A DNA stretch of 5,627 bases, taken from positions 1-5,627 of the forward strand of contig CAZXOC010000398.1 in NCBI GenBank assembly GCA_964642165.1, in the 5' to 3' direction. The position numbers and the translations under genes were made by a program. Below, in pieces: positions 1 through 5,585 of this stretch (position 1 is the stretch's first letter; the number at the start of each line of letters is the position of its first letter). Source of the DNA: CAYRVX01 sp964642165. Its GTDB lineage: Bacteria > Planctomycetota > Phycisphaerae > SM23-33. The notes beneath the pieces were generated by a model. The model saw only the letters and a list, made by a program, of their open reading frames with translations, did no database searches and was not told the DNA's origin.

Positions 1-1463
1 GCCCAGAGGGAGTCGATCAGGGCGACGGTCCTCTCGACGAGGACCTGGCCGCCCTCGGGGCCGACGAGGCTGCTGTGGACGACCGCGCTGTAGTGCCCGC
101 CGCGGACGGCCCGGGCCGTCGGGAGGTACGTGCCGGGCCCCACGAGCTGGACGACGAAGGTCTGGACGGCCCGGCTGCGGGCCTTGATGCGAATGCCGTA
201 ATCGGTGAACAGCTCGAAGGCGTTCGTGCAGACGACGGCGTCGCCGATCCGCAGCACGTGCAGCTCGGTCTCGAGCGTCGGCTTGGCCTCGGCCTTCTGC
301 CTCTCGTAGCGCTCGACGGTCACCTCGTACCACTTCATCCGGCGATGCGCGCGGTCCGCCGCCTTGGGGTCCCTGGCGATCCGGGCGCGGGCCTGCTCGA
401 CGGCGGCCTTCGCCTCGGCGTGCTCCGACTCGGTCACCAGCCGCATGGGCAGGCGGACCGTCTCGACCCGGTGGATCAGCGGCACGTCGGCGTGCCGGTC
501 GTCCTTCACGGCCTCGACCGCCTCGTCCACCGCGCGGACGACCCGGCGGGCGATCTCCTCCAGGCGCGTCAGCCCGCGCAGCCGCCGCATCCGCTCGTCC
601 GCCGCCTTGCGGTACATCAGGTGCGGCGACTGGTCCCCGGCCGCGCCGGTCCAGCCCAGCACGCACAACTCCTCGCCGTAGCGCTTGCGCAGGGCCTGGC
701 GCACCGGATGCCAGAAGTCGGCGTTGATTGCCGATCGCGACTCGACCTCCTGCGAGGGGCAGGACACGTTGACGGCCATCGCGACGGGCTTGCCCCCCGC
801 GCCGCGAAACAGCAGCACGCCCACGTCGTGGTCCTCGTAGCCTTCGAGGCAGCGGAAGGCCGGCGTATCGGTGCGGCCGTACATGCGGGCCGTGCCGTCG
901 GCGTACGCGGCGCGGCGGTTGTACGCCACGACGGCGTGGCCGAGCCCCCACGTCACGCTGCCGGGCTTGCGGTTCTTCCAGGCGCTGACGATGCCCTTCG
1001 CCACGCGCTCGACGAGCAGCGCCCGGTACTCCTCGACCTGCATCACGCCCTTCCTCGGGAGGGCGTACTTCCCGGGGCGCAGGACGGGGGCCGTGTGCGT
1101 GTGCGTCGCGCCGAGGAGGATCTTGCTCGCGTCCAGCCCGGGCGCCCGCGTGCCGACCGCCTCGCGAACGAGGCGCAGGACCTCGGTGGGGATGCCGACC
1201 ACGTCGCAGGACACCATGACGGCGGCGTCGAGCGACTGCTCGCCCCGGCGGGACTCCAGGGCGATCACGCCGGCCGTGACGGGCGTTTCGGCCTTGCGGG
1301 CGATCCGCAGGTGGAACTGCCCCGAGACGGCCACCGGCCGCTGCGGCGTGATGTCCACGGTCGCCGCGCCGATGAGCAGCTCGGCCCCCGCCGCGCCGGT
1401 AGCGGCGGAGGAGGCCAGCAGGCCCAACAGGACGCCGTGCGTCGTCATGCTCTGCCCGGACAT
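1..1463 (-). CDS. Neutral/alkaline ceramidase-like secreted hydrolase (3' end cut by window edge)
   Basis: Reading the minus strand from 1463 gives 487 uninterrupted codons to the window edge. The translation resembles the N-terminal domain family of neutral/alkaline non-lysosomal ceramidases, zinc amidases that cleave N-acyl bonds. Visible landmarks: a Sec-type signal at residues 1-27 (hydrophobic VLLGLLASSA, probable cleavage after AAGA); the opening strand LLIGAATVDITP (29-40); the zinc motif GATHTHTAP (118-126, H121 and H123); CPSQ (235-238), followed by NADFWHPVR (247-255); GAAGDQSP (273-280), like the family's GD-SP loop; NAFELFTDYG (414-423, candidate ligand E417); and GTYLPT (444-449, candidate ligand Y446). 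The start at 1463 has AAGGG 8 bases upstream; Met6 (1448) is an alternative. The short planctomycete-type members end soon after a LIDSLW-like stretch, so only a few residues are probably missing. It is divergent from the sulfatase. Family assignment is fairly secure; true ceramide activity is not, since many members have unknown N-acyl substrates. Confidence 0.88.
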   Translation of the reverse strand, partial: MSGQSMTTHGVLLGLLASSAATGAAGAELLIGAATVDITPQRPVAVSGQFHLRIARKAETPVTAGVIALESRRGEQSLDAAVMVSCDVVGIPTEVLRLVREAVGTRAPGLDASKILLGATHTHTAPVLRPGKYALPRKGVMQVEEYRALLVERVAKGIVSAWKNRKPGSVTWGLGHAVVAYNRRAAYADGTARMYGRTDTPAFRCLEGYEDHDVGVLLFRGAGGKPVAMAVNVSCPSQEVESRSAINADFWHPVRQALRKRYGEELCVLGWTGAAGDQSPHLMYRKAADERMRRLRGLTRLEEIARRVVRAVDEAVEAVKDDRHADVPLIHRVETVRLPMRLVTESEHAEAKAAVEQARARIARDPKAADRAHRRMKWYEVTVERYERQKAEAKPTLETELHVLRIGDAVVCTNAFELFTDYGIRIKARSRAVQTFVVQLVGPGTYLPTARAVRGGHYSAVVHSSLVGPEGGQVLVERTVALIDSLW

Positions 1464-1471
1464 GAGATGTG

Positions 1472-1477
1472 CCCTTC
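1472..1477 (-). promoter_or_regulatory. Ribosome binding site of the ceramidase-like gene
   Basis: The minus strand reads GAAGGG here, with 8 bases between it and the ATG at 1463. This purine-rich site favours 1463 over the in-frame ATG at 1448, whose upstream sequence (GGGCAG) is a poorer match. Confidence 0.6.
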
Positions 1478-1496
1478 GCTGTTTTGCGCGTGCTCC

Positions 1497-1511
1497 CCGG
1501 GGCGTCCCCGG
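1497..1511. repeat. Inverted repeat CCGGGG-CGT-CCCCGG in the divergent leader
   Basis: A perfect 6-bp stem with a 3-base CGT loop lies 33 bases from the start codon of the minus-strand gene. A comparable 7-bp repeat with the same loop lies 34 bases before the other large minus-strand gene (4517-4533). It could be an operator or a leader hairpin. Short GC palindromes arise readily in DNA this rich in G and C, so function is unproven. Confidence 0.4.
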
Positions 1512-1580
1512 CGATAAACGCGTGTCGCGCCCAGTAGACCACCGCTGGGGCGTACGAACCAGGGCTTTCCTCGACGTCAT

Positions 1581-1586
1581 GGGAGG
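1581..1586 (+). promoter_or_regulatory. Ribosome binding site of the sulfatase gene
   Basis: GGGAGG lies 6 bases before the ATG at 1593. This strong Shine-Dalgarno match fixes the sulfatase start, in agreement with a Tat motif close to the resulting N terminus. Confidence 0.75.
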
Positions 1587-1592
1587 CGAGGC

Positions 1593-3104
1593 ATGGGCAG
1601 CAGCGAGAGGGTCACTCGACGCGGGTTCCTGCGGCGGGCCGGGGCAGGCGGGCTCGTCGCGGCGGCGCCGTGGATCGTCACCGGCTCGGCCCCGGGGCAG
1701 GTGAAGCGAACGCGGCCGGGCGCCCCCGCCGGGCGGCCGAACGTCCTGCTCATCGTCAGCGACGACCAGGGATACCGCGACCTCGGATGCTTCGGCAGCG
1801 ACGAGGTGAAGGTACCGCACCTGGATCGGCTGGCGCGGCAGGGGGTGCGGCTGACGAGCTTCTACGTGTCGTGGCCGGCCTGCACGCCGAGCCGGGGCAG
1901 CCTGCTGACCGGGCGCTATCCGCAGCGCCACGGCGTCTGCGACATGATCCGCAACGAAGCGCCGGACTACGGCAAGCGGTACACGCCGGCGGAGTACGCC
2001 GTCACGTTCGAGCGGATCGGCGGCATGGACACGCGCGAGGTCCTGCTGCCGCGGATGCTGAAGCCGGGCGGCTACGTCAGCGGGATCTACGGCAAGTGGG
2101 ACCTGGGCGTCCACAAGCGGTTCCTCCCCCTGGCGCGGGGCTTCGACGACTTCTACGGGTTCGTCAACACGGGCATCGACTACTACACGCACGAGCGGTA
2201 CGGCGTGCCGTCGATGGTTCGCAACAACGAGCCGACGACGGAGGACCGGGGCACGTACTGCACGGACCTGTTCCGGCGGGAGGCGGCGCGGTTCCTGCGC
2301 GAGAACCACACCCGCCCGTTCTTCCTCTACGTGCCGTTCAACGCGCCCCACGGCGCGTCCAACCTCGACCCGAAGATCCGCGGCGCGCCGCAGGCCCCCA
2401 AGAAGTACATGCAAATGTATCCGCACCTGAAGGAGCAGTACATCCGCCGGGAGAGCCACCGGTACGCCAAGGACGCGATGGTGCCCTCGCGCGAGACGAG
2501 GCGGCTGAAGTACCTCGCGGCGCTCACCTGCATGGACGAGGCCATCGGCGAGCTGCTCGGGCTGCTCGACCGCTACGGCGTCGCCGATCGCACGATGGTC
2601 ATCTTCCTGTCGGACAACGGGGGCGGCGGCGGCAGCGACAACGGGCCGCTGCGCGGCGGGAAGGGCTCCCTCTTCGAGGGCGGCCTGCGCGTGCCGTGCA
2701 TCGTCCGCTACCCCGGCAGGATCCGCCCCGGTACGGTGTGCGACGCCTTGCTGACGTCCATGGAGATCGTGCCCACCGTGCTTGGCGCGGCCGGGATCGA
2801 GCCCCCCAAGGGCGTCGTGCTGGACGGCTTCGACATGATGCCCGTGCTGTCGCGCGGCGCGGCGTCCGGCCGGACCGAGATGTTCTGGCAGCGGAAGGCC
2901 GACCGGGCCGCCCGCGTGGGCACGTGGAAATGGGTGCAGTCGGCTCGCGGCACGGGCCTGTTCGACCTGTCCGCCGACCTCGGCGAGCGGCACGACCTGT
3001 CCTCGAAGAAGCCCGAGAAGCTCCGCGAGCTGCGGGGGCGCTTCGCCCGATGGCGCAAGCGCATGGACCAGGCCGAGCCCCGAGGCCCGTTCCGCGACTA
3101 CTGA
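1593..3104 (+). CDS. Tat-exported S1-family sulfatase
   Basis: This 503-residue protein is a formylglycine-dependent sulfatase that hydrolyses sulfate esters, probably from sulfated glycans, in the periplasm. A Tat signal is visible: twin arginines in TRRGFLRRAG (8-17), then an Ala/Gly-rich stretch. The alkaline-phosphatase-like core starts at RPNVLLIVSDDQG (48-60, metal ligands D57 and D58). CTPSR (97-101) is the C-x-P-S-R signature in which C97 becomes formylglycine. GKWDLG (167-172), APHGA (251-255, H253), SDNG (340-343, D341 and N342) and GGKGSLFEGGLRVP (355-368, K358) supply the remaining active-site elements. The C-terminal subdomain ends with FDLSADLGERHDL, typical of the family, and the length is normal. 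The odd point is D170 where the family usually has His (GKWHLG). The gene diverges from the ceramidase-like gene and converges on the oxidoreductase. Substrate and subfamily cannot be told from sequence alone. Confidence 0.96.
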   Translation: MGSSERVTRRGFLRRAGAGGLVAAAPWIVTGSAPGQVKRTRPGAPAGRPNVLLIVSDDQGYRDLGCFGSDEVKVPHLDRLARQGVRLTSFYVSWPACTPSRGSLLTGRYPQRHGVCDMIRNEAPDYGKRYTPAEYAVTFERIGGMDTREVLLPRMLKPGGYVSGIYGKWDLGVHKRFLPLARGFDDFYGFVNTGIDYYTHERYGVPSMVRNNEPTTEDRGTYCTDLFRREAARFLRENHTRPFFLYVPFNAPHGASNLDPKIRGAPQAPKKYMQMYPHLKEQYIRRESHRYAKDAMVPSRETRRLKYLAALTCMDEAIGELLGLLDRYGVADRTMVIFLSDNGGGGGSDNGPLRGGKGSLFEGGLRVPCIVRYPGRIRPGTVCDALLTSMEIVPTVLGAAGIEPPKGVVLDGFDMMPVLSRGAASGRTEMFWQRKADRAARVGTWKWVQSARGTGLFDLSADLGERHDLSSKKPEKLRELRGRFARWRKRMDQAEPRGPFRDY

Positions 3105-3107
3105 CGC

Positions 3108-3128
3108 GCGCGGGCGATCGCCCCGCGC
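3108..3128. terminator. Hairpin between convergent genes, possible bidirectional terminator
   Basis: GCGCGGG (3108-3114) pairs with CCCGCGC (3122-3128) around a 7-base loop. In an alternative register the whole element is a near-perfect palindrome centred on CGATCG with one bulged C. It nearly fills the 25-base gap between the sulfatase stop (3102-3104) and the oxidoreductase stop (3130-3132), so it would fold in both transcripts. There is no T-tract on either side, so it is not a classical intrinsic terminator. Confidence 0.45.
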
Positions 3129-3129
3129 C

Positions 3130-4482
3130 TCACAGCCGCCACGGGTCCCGCATGGGGCGCGACAGCAGGCGGTTGGCCTCCTCGTCGCCGGTGAACTGCC
3201 CCGCCTTGGGGTCCCAGGTGAGCTTGCGCCGGACGCGGCAGGCGATCTCGCCGAGCAGCCCCAGGGTCGACGCGCGGTGTCCCGCCTCGACGGGCGAGAC
3301 GCCGGCGCGGCGGGCCTTGACGGCCTGGAGGAAGTCGCCCTGGTGGTGGCCGCTGCGGTGGAGGCGAACGTCGCCGGGCTTGAGCGTGACGGTCAGCAGC
3401 GACGCGGGCTCGGCCCGGATGCCGCCGCGGTTGACGTGCACCCAGCCCTTGTCGCCCACGAACTTGCAGCCCTGGGCGTTGGGGTGGCCCGTATCGGTGA
3501 AGGTCATCCGCAGGCCGCCGGGGTAGACGTACTGCCCCTGCCAGTCGTTGATGTTGTCGGTGAGCCCTTCGCTGCGGTAGCTGCCCTTGGCGGTGAGCTC
3601 GAACGGCTTGGTGCCGACGTCGGGGCAGCCCCAGCAGGCGATGTCCAGATGGTGCACGCCCCAGTTGACGATGAAGCCGGCGCAGTAGTCCCAGATGAGG
3701 TACCAGTCCGGCCAGGCGAGGCGGCCCGGGTTGTAGGGCTTCTTCGGCGCGGGGCCGAGGAACATGTCGTAGTCCAGGCCGGCGGGCACGGGCTGCGGGG
3801 TGAGCGGGCCGCGATACTTGGGCCGGTAGCTCGGCCCCGGCGCGCCGACGACCACCGTGTGCACCTTGCCGACGTAGCCGCTTCGGGCCAGCTCGCACGC
3901 GAAGCGGAAGTTGCGGCTGGAGCGCTGCTGCGTGCCGGTCTGGAACACGCAGCCGTACTTGCGAGCGGCGTCGCGGATGGCGCGGCTCTCCGCCACCGAG
4001 ACGCCGAGGGGCTTCTCGCAGTAGATGTCCTTGCCGGCCTTGGCGGCCGCGACGGCCATCAGCGCGTGCCAGTGGTCCTGCGCGACGATGACCACGGCGT
4101 CGACGTCCTCGCGGGCGATGACCTCGCGGAAGTCGCCGGTGGTCTGGCAGCCGCGGCGCCCGCCCTTCGCGCCGTAGTGCTTGTCGACCAGCCCGGCGGC
4201 GCGCCGGCGGCGGTCGGCGATCACGTCGCAGGCGGCCACGACCCGCGCCTCCTTGAACGGCAGGAAGGAGCGAAGGACGGCCGTGCCGCGGCTGCCCGTG
4301 CCGATGCAGCCCAGTGCGATGCGGTCGTTGGCGGCCGTGCGGCCCGCGCCTCCGAGAACGTCCCTGGCGACGAAGTACGGTGCGGCCGCGGCCGCGACGG
4401 CCGTCTTCAGCACGTCCCGCCGCGTCGCCCCGCCGCGGCGACGGCCTTCGCGCCCGCGGAGACGGTTGCCGGTGGATTCCAT
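3130..4482 (-). CDS. Tat-exported Gfo/Idh/MocA-family oxidoreductase
   Basis: This 450-residue protein belongs to the NAD(P)-dependent Gfo/Idh/MocA sugar oxidoreductases, which oxidise or isomerise sugars and sugar alcohols. A Tat signal occupies residues 1-38: a basic N-region, twin arginines in ATRRDVLK (19-26), then an alanine run. The Rossmann domain follows, with RIALGCIGTGSRG (54-66) for the dinucleotide, CDVIADRR (85-92), VDAVVIVAQDHWHA (127-140) and the family motif CEKPLG (155-160, catalytic K157). The C-terminal domain contains NWGVHHLDIACWG (273-285), whose HHLD supplies the usual catalytic His, and resembles the bacterial-type C-terminal domain common in planctomycetes. The tail SRPMRDPWRL is also typical of those members. 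The ATG at 4482 has AGGAG 7 bases upstream. Tat export would carry the folded, cofactor-loaded enzyme to the periplasm, as is known for Zymomonas glucose-fructose oxidoreductase. The substrate is unknown. It is divergent from the C39-like gene. Confidence 0.95.
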   Translation of the reverse strand: MESTGNRLRGREGRRRGGATRRDVLKTAVAAAAAPYFVARDVLGGAGRTAANDRIALGCIGTGSRGTAVLRSFLPFKEARVVAACDVIADRRRRAAGLVDKHYGAKGGRRGCQTTGDFREVIAREDVDAVVIVAQDHWHALMAVAAAKAGKDIYCEKPLGVSVAESRAIRDAARKYGCVFQTGTQQRSSRNFRFACELARSGYVGKVHTVVVGAPGPSYRPKYRGPLTPQPVPAGLDYDMFLGPAPKKPYNPGRLAWPDWYLIWDYCAGFIVNWGVHHLDIACWGCPDVGTKPFELTAKGSYRSEGLTDNINDWQGQYVYPGGLRMTFTDTGHPNAQGCKFVGDKGWVHVNRGGIRAEPASLLTVTLKPGDVRLHRSGHHQGDFLQAVKARRAGVSPVEAGHRASTLGLLGEIACRVRRKLTWDPKAGQFTGDEEANRLLSRPMRDPWRL

Positions 4483-4489
4483 AGCTTCG

Positions 4490-4494
4490 CTCCT
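4490..4494 (-). promoter_or_regulatory. Ribosome binding site of the oxidoreductase gene
   Basis: The minus strand reads AGGAG here, 7 bases before the ATG at 4482. This is a near-ideal site and supports the start that includes the full Tat signal. Confidence 0.75.
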
Positions 4495-4516
4495 GGTGTG
4501 GCAGTGCTTTGCCGGA

Positions 4517-4533
4517 CCCGCGGCGTCCGCGGG
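4517..4533. repeat. Inverted repeat CCCGCGG-CGT-CCGCGGG
   Basis: A perfect 7-bp stem with a 3-base CGT loop lies 34 bases upstream of the oxidoreductase start. It resembles the repeat at 1497-1511 in loop, spacing and strand context. It could be a regulator-binding operator shared by the two minus-strand genes, or a leader hairpin. Chance is a real alternative in this composition. Confidence 0.4.
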
Positions 4534-4545
4534 CGACGAGGGGGC

Positions 4546-4551
4546 ATTCTA
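4546..4551 (-). promoter_or_regulatory. Possible -10 box for the oxidoreductase gene
   Basis: The minus strand reads TAGAAT, matching the sigma-70 -10 consensus TATAAT at five of six positions, and it stands out as an A/T-rich hexamer in a GC-rich spacer. It lies 63 bases upstream of the ATG at 4482. The best -35 candidate at normal spacing (TTCCCG) is poor, so this is tentative. Confidence 0.25.
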
Positions 4552-4643
4552 TCGCGGCCGGGGGCCGTCGGGAAGCTCGCGGGGACGGGGCGAACCGACG
4601 GGCGTGGCGGGCGTATGCACAGGTGGCCGCCGGGCGCGGCGGC

Positions 4644-4649
4644 AGGGAG
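4644..4649 (+). promoter_or_regulatory. Ribosome binding site that sets the GTG start of the C39-like gene
   Basis: AGGGAG lies 9 bases before the GTG at 4659. The frame contains no ATG at all, and the only other early start is a TTG at 4509. This site, together with the basic-hydrophobic N terminus that begins right after it, decides the start. Confidence 0.65.
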
Positions 4650-4658
4650 AGCGGACGC

Positions 4659-5570
4659 GTGAAACGTCGAGTCCCGTGGCGGGGCGTGTTGGCTGCCGTC
4701 CTCGCGGCGAGCGGGGCCGTTGTCGGCCTGGCGGGGCTGCCGGGCGGCTGCGCGGCGAAGCTGCCCGCGCCGCAGCGGCCGTGCGCGCCCGAGGCCATCC
4801 CGCCCAGCCTGACGCGCACGAAGGACGCTTGCCTCCTGAACATCCCCGACCGCACGCACGAGCCCGGGCATCCCAAGGAGGGCTGGTGCGGCGAGGTGGC
4901 CATCCAGGAGGCCCTGCTGTACGCCGGGGCGTACGTCCCGCAGAAGCACATCAACCGGGCCGGCAAACCCGCCCACCCGGACCTCTACGCCCGCGACATC
5001 CCCGTGGCGCTGAAGAACCTCGGCGCCGGCTACGACTGGGCCGACGGCCGGCGGAAACTGCCGACCCTCCTGGCGTGGCTCCGCAAGCAGCTCCGCGCGG
5101 GCATACCCGTCCTGGCCGGCGTGAAGATCCACCCCACCAAGCACCCGGAGTGGAGCCTCGACCACTTCGTCCTCGTCGCCGGCTGCGACAAGGACTCCTT
5201 CACCTTCAACACCACCTGGGGCAAGCGGCAGAAGCGCACGGTCAAGCAGCTCGCGTCGCGCAAGAAGGGCTACGCCTTCGCCAATCGCCACGGCGTCTAC
5301 TACGCCCTGCGCATCCGCGGCCCGGCGAAGCGCCTCGCGGGCGAGGTGCCCGTCCGCCTGTTCGTGACGAAGGAGACGAAGACGCACCTGGACGTGATCG
5401 TTAAGTGCGAGTCGCTGACGCCCGGCGCCGAGTACGTCGTCAGCAGGGCCGCGTCCTTCGCCGCCAAGCCCGTCGACTTCGCCGCCTTCCACGCGCCCGG
5501 CCGCACCTTCGGCTTTCGCGAGCGCATCGCCAGGTCCGCCCCGACCGTCTTCCGCTGCCGGCGCGAGTAG
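4659..5570 (+). CDS. Exported C39-like (papain-fold) cysteine peptidase family protein
   Basis: The GTG start gives 303 residues. The N terminus is a signal peptide: basic KRR (2-4), a hydrophobic stretch from about 8 to 29, then LPGGC, where C31 could be a lipoprotein cysteine although Pro at -3 makes a poor lipobox. The middle (about 55-222) resembles C39-type papain-fold domains: GWCGEVAIQEALLYAG (75-90) with candidate nucleophile C77, and DHFVLVAGCDKDSFTFN (168-184) with candidate H169 and N184, followed by TTWG where many relatives have DPWG. The Gln usually found a few residues before the Cys is not visible. The last 70 or so residues look beta-rich, ending in a phrase (LTPGAEYVV ... 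VFRCR) reminiscent of fibronectin-III-like tails; C250 and C300 could form a disulfide. It may be a protease, an amidase or an inactive relative. It is divergent from the oxidoreductase and converges on the gene at the right edge. Apart from the initiator it has no Met. Confidence 0.8.
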   Translation: MKRRVPWRGVLAAVLAASGAVVGLAGLPGGCAAKLPAPQRPCAPEAIPPSLTRTKDACLLNIPDRTHEPGHPKEGWCGEVAIQEALLYAGAYVPQKHINRAGKPAHPDLYARDIPVALKNLGAGYDWADGRRKLPTLLAWLRKQLRAGIPVLAGVKIHPTKHPEWSLDHFVLVAGCDKDSFTFNTTWGKRQKRTVKQLASRKKGYAFANRHGVYYALRIRGPAKRLAGEVPVRLFVTKETKTHLDVIVKCESLTPGAEYVVSRAASFAAKPVDFAAFHAPGRTFGFRERIARSAPTVFRCRRE

Positions 5571-5585
5571 GGCGGCCTCACCGCC
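5571..5585. terminator. Short hairpin at the right convergent junction
   Basis: GGCGG (5571-5575) pairs with CCGCC (5581-5585) around CCTCA. It begins immediately after the C39-like stop (TAG, 5568-5570) and overlaps the stop of the putative minus-strand gene (5578-5580). A 5-bp stem without a T-tract is weak evidence for termination. Confidence 0.2.

Larger units (their letters stand above)
1464..1592. promoter_or_regulatory. Divergent intergenic region between ceramidase-like and sulfatase genes
   Basis: These 129 bases separate two genes transcribed away from each other, so promoters for both must lie here or overlap the gene starts. It holds a perfect 6-bp inverted repeat, CCGGGG-CGT-CCCCGG (1497-1511), 33 bases before the minus-strand start. 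A TTTATC stretch on the minus strand just beyond it is a weak -10 candidate without a convincing -35. An ATG at 1579 is out of frame with the sulfatase and has no evident role. No convincing sigma-70 promoter was found; planctomycete promoters in GC-rich DNA are hard to call by eye. Confidence 0.45.
4483..4658. promoter_or_regulatory. Divergent intergenic region between oxidoreductase and C39-like genes
   Basis: This 176-base spacer must drive two genes in opposite directions. It contains the CCCGCGG-CGT-CCGCGGG inverted repeat (4517-4533), a -10-like TAGAAT on the minus strand (4546-4551), and a 6-bp GC hairpin (4626-4631 with 4638-4643) that abuts the Shine-Dalgarno of the plus-strand gene. 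An open frame extends upstream of 4659 to a TTG at 4509, but its product is Arg/Gly-rich with no signal character, so I treat it as non-coding. Confidence 0.5.

Noticed and set aside
75..1517. Long plus-strand open frame of 480 codons
   Set aside because: It is antisense to the ceramidase-like gene, with an Arg/Gly/Ala/Asp-rich translation and no recognisable motif. High GC content leaves such frames open by default.
2619..2651. Gly-rich repeat in the sulfatase (DNGGGGGSDNG)
   Set aside because: It is a short flexible loop next to the DNG metal motif, common at this position in the family, not an independent repeat element.
1670..3526. Plus-strand open frame of 618 codons overlapping the sulfatase
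   Set aside because: It is a frame-shifted shadow of the sulfatase that runs on into the antisense of the oxidoreductase; the translation is low-complexity Arg/Ala/Pro.
4509..4658. N-terminal extension of the C39-like protein from a TTG
   Set aside because: The extra 50 residues are Arg/Gly-rich, would bury the signal peptide inside the protein, and a good RBS precedes the GTG at 4659.
3098..4966. Minus-strand open frame of 622 codons
   Set aside because: It is a frame-shifted shadow of the oxidoreductase extended antisense through the start of the C39-like gene; Arg-rich and without domain motifs.
4407..5492. Minus-strand open frame of 361 codons opposite the C39-like gene
   Set aside because: It lies antisense to a gene with signal peptide, RBS and catalytic-type motifs, and its own translation is compositionally a shadow.
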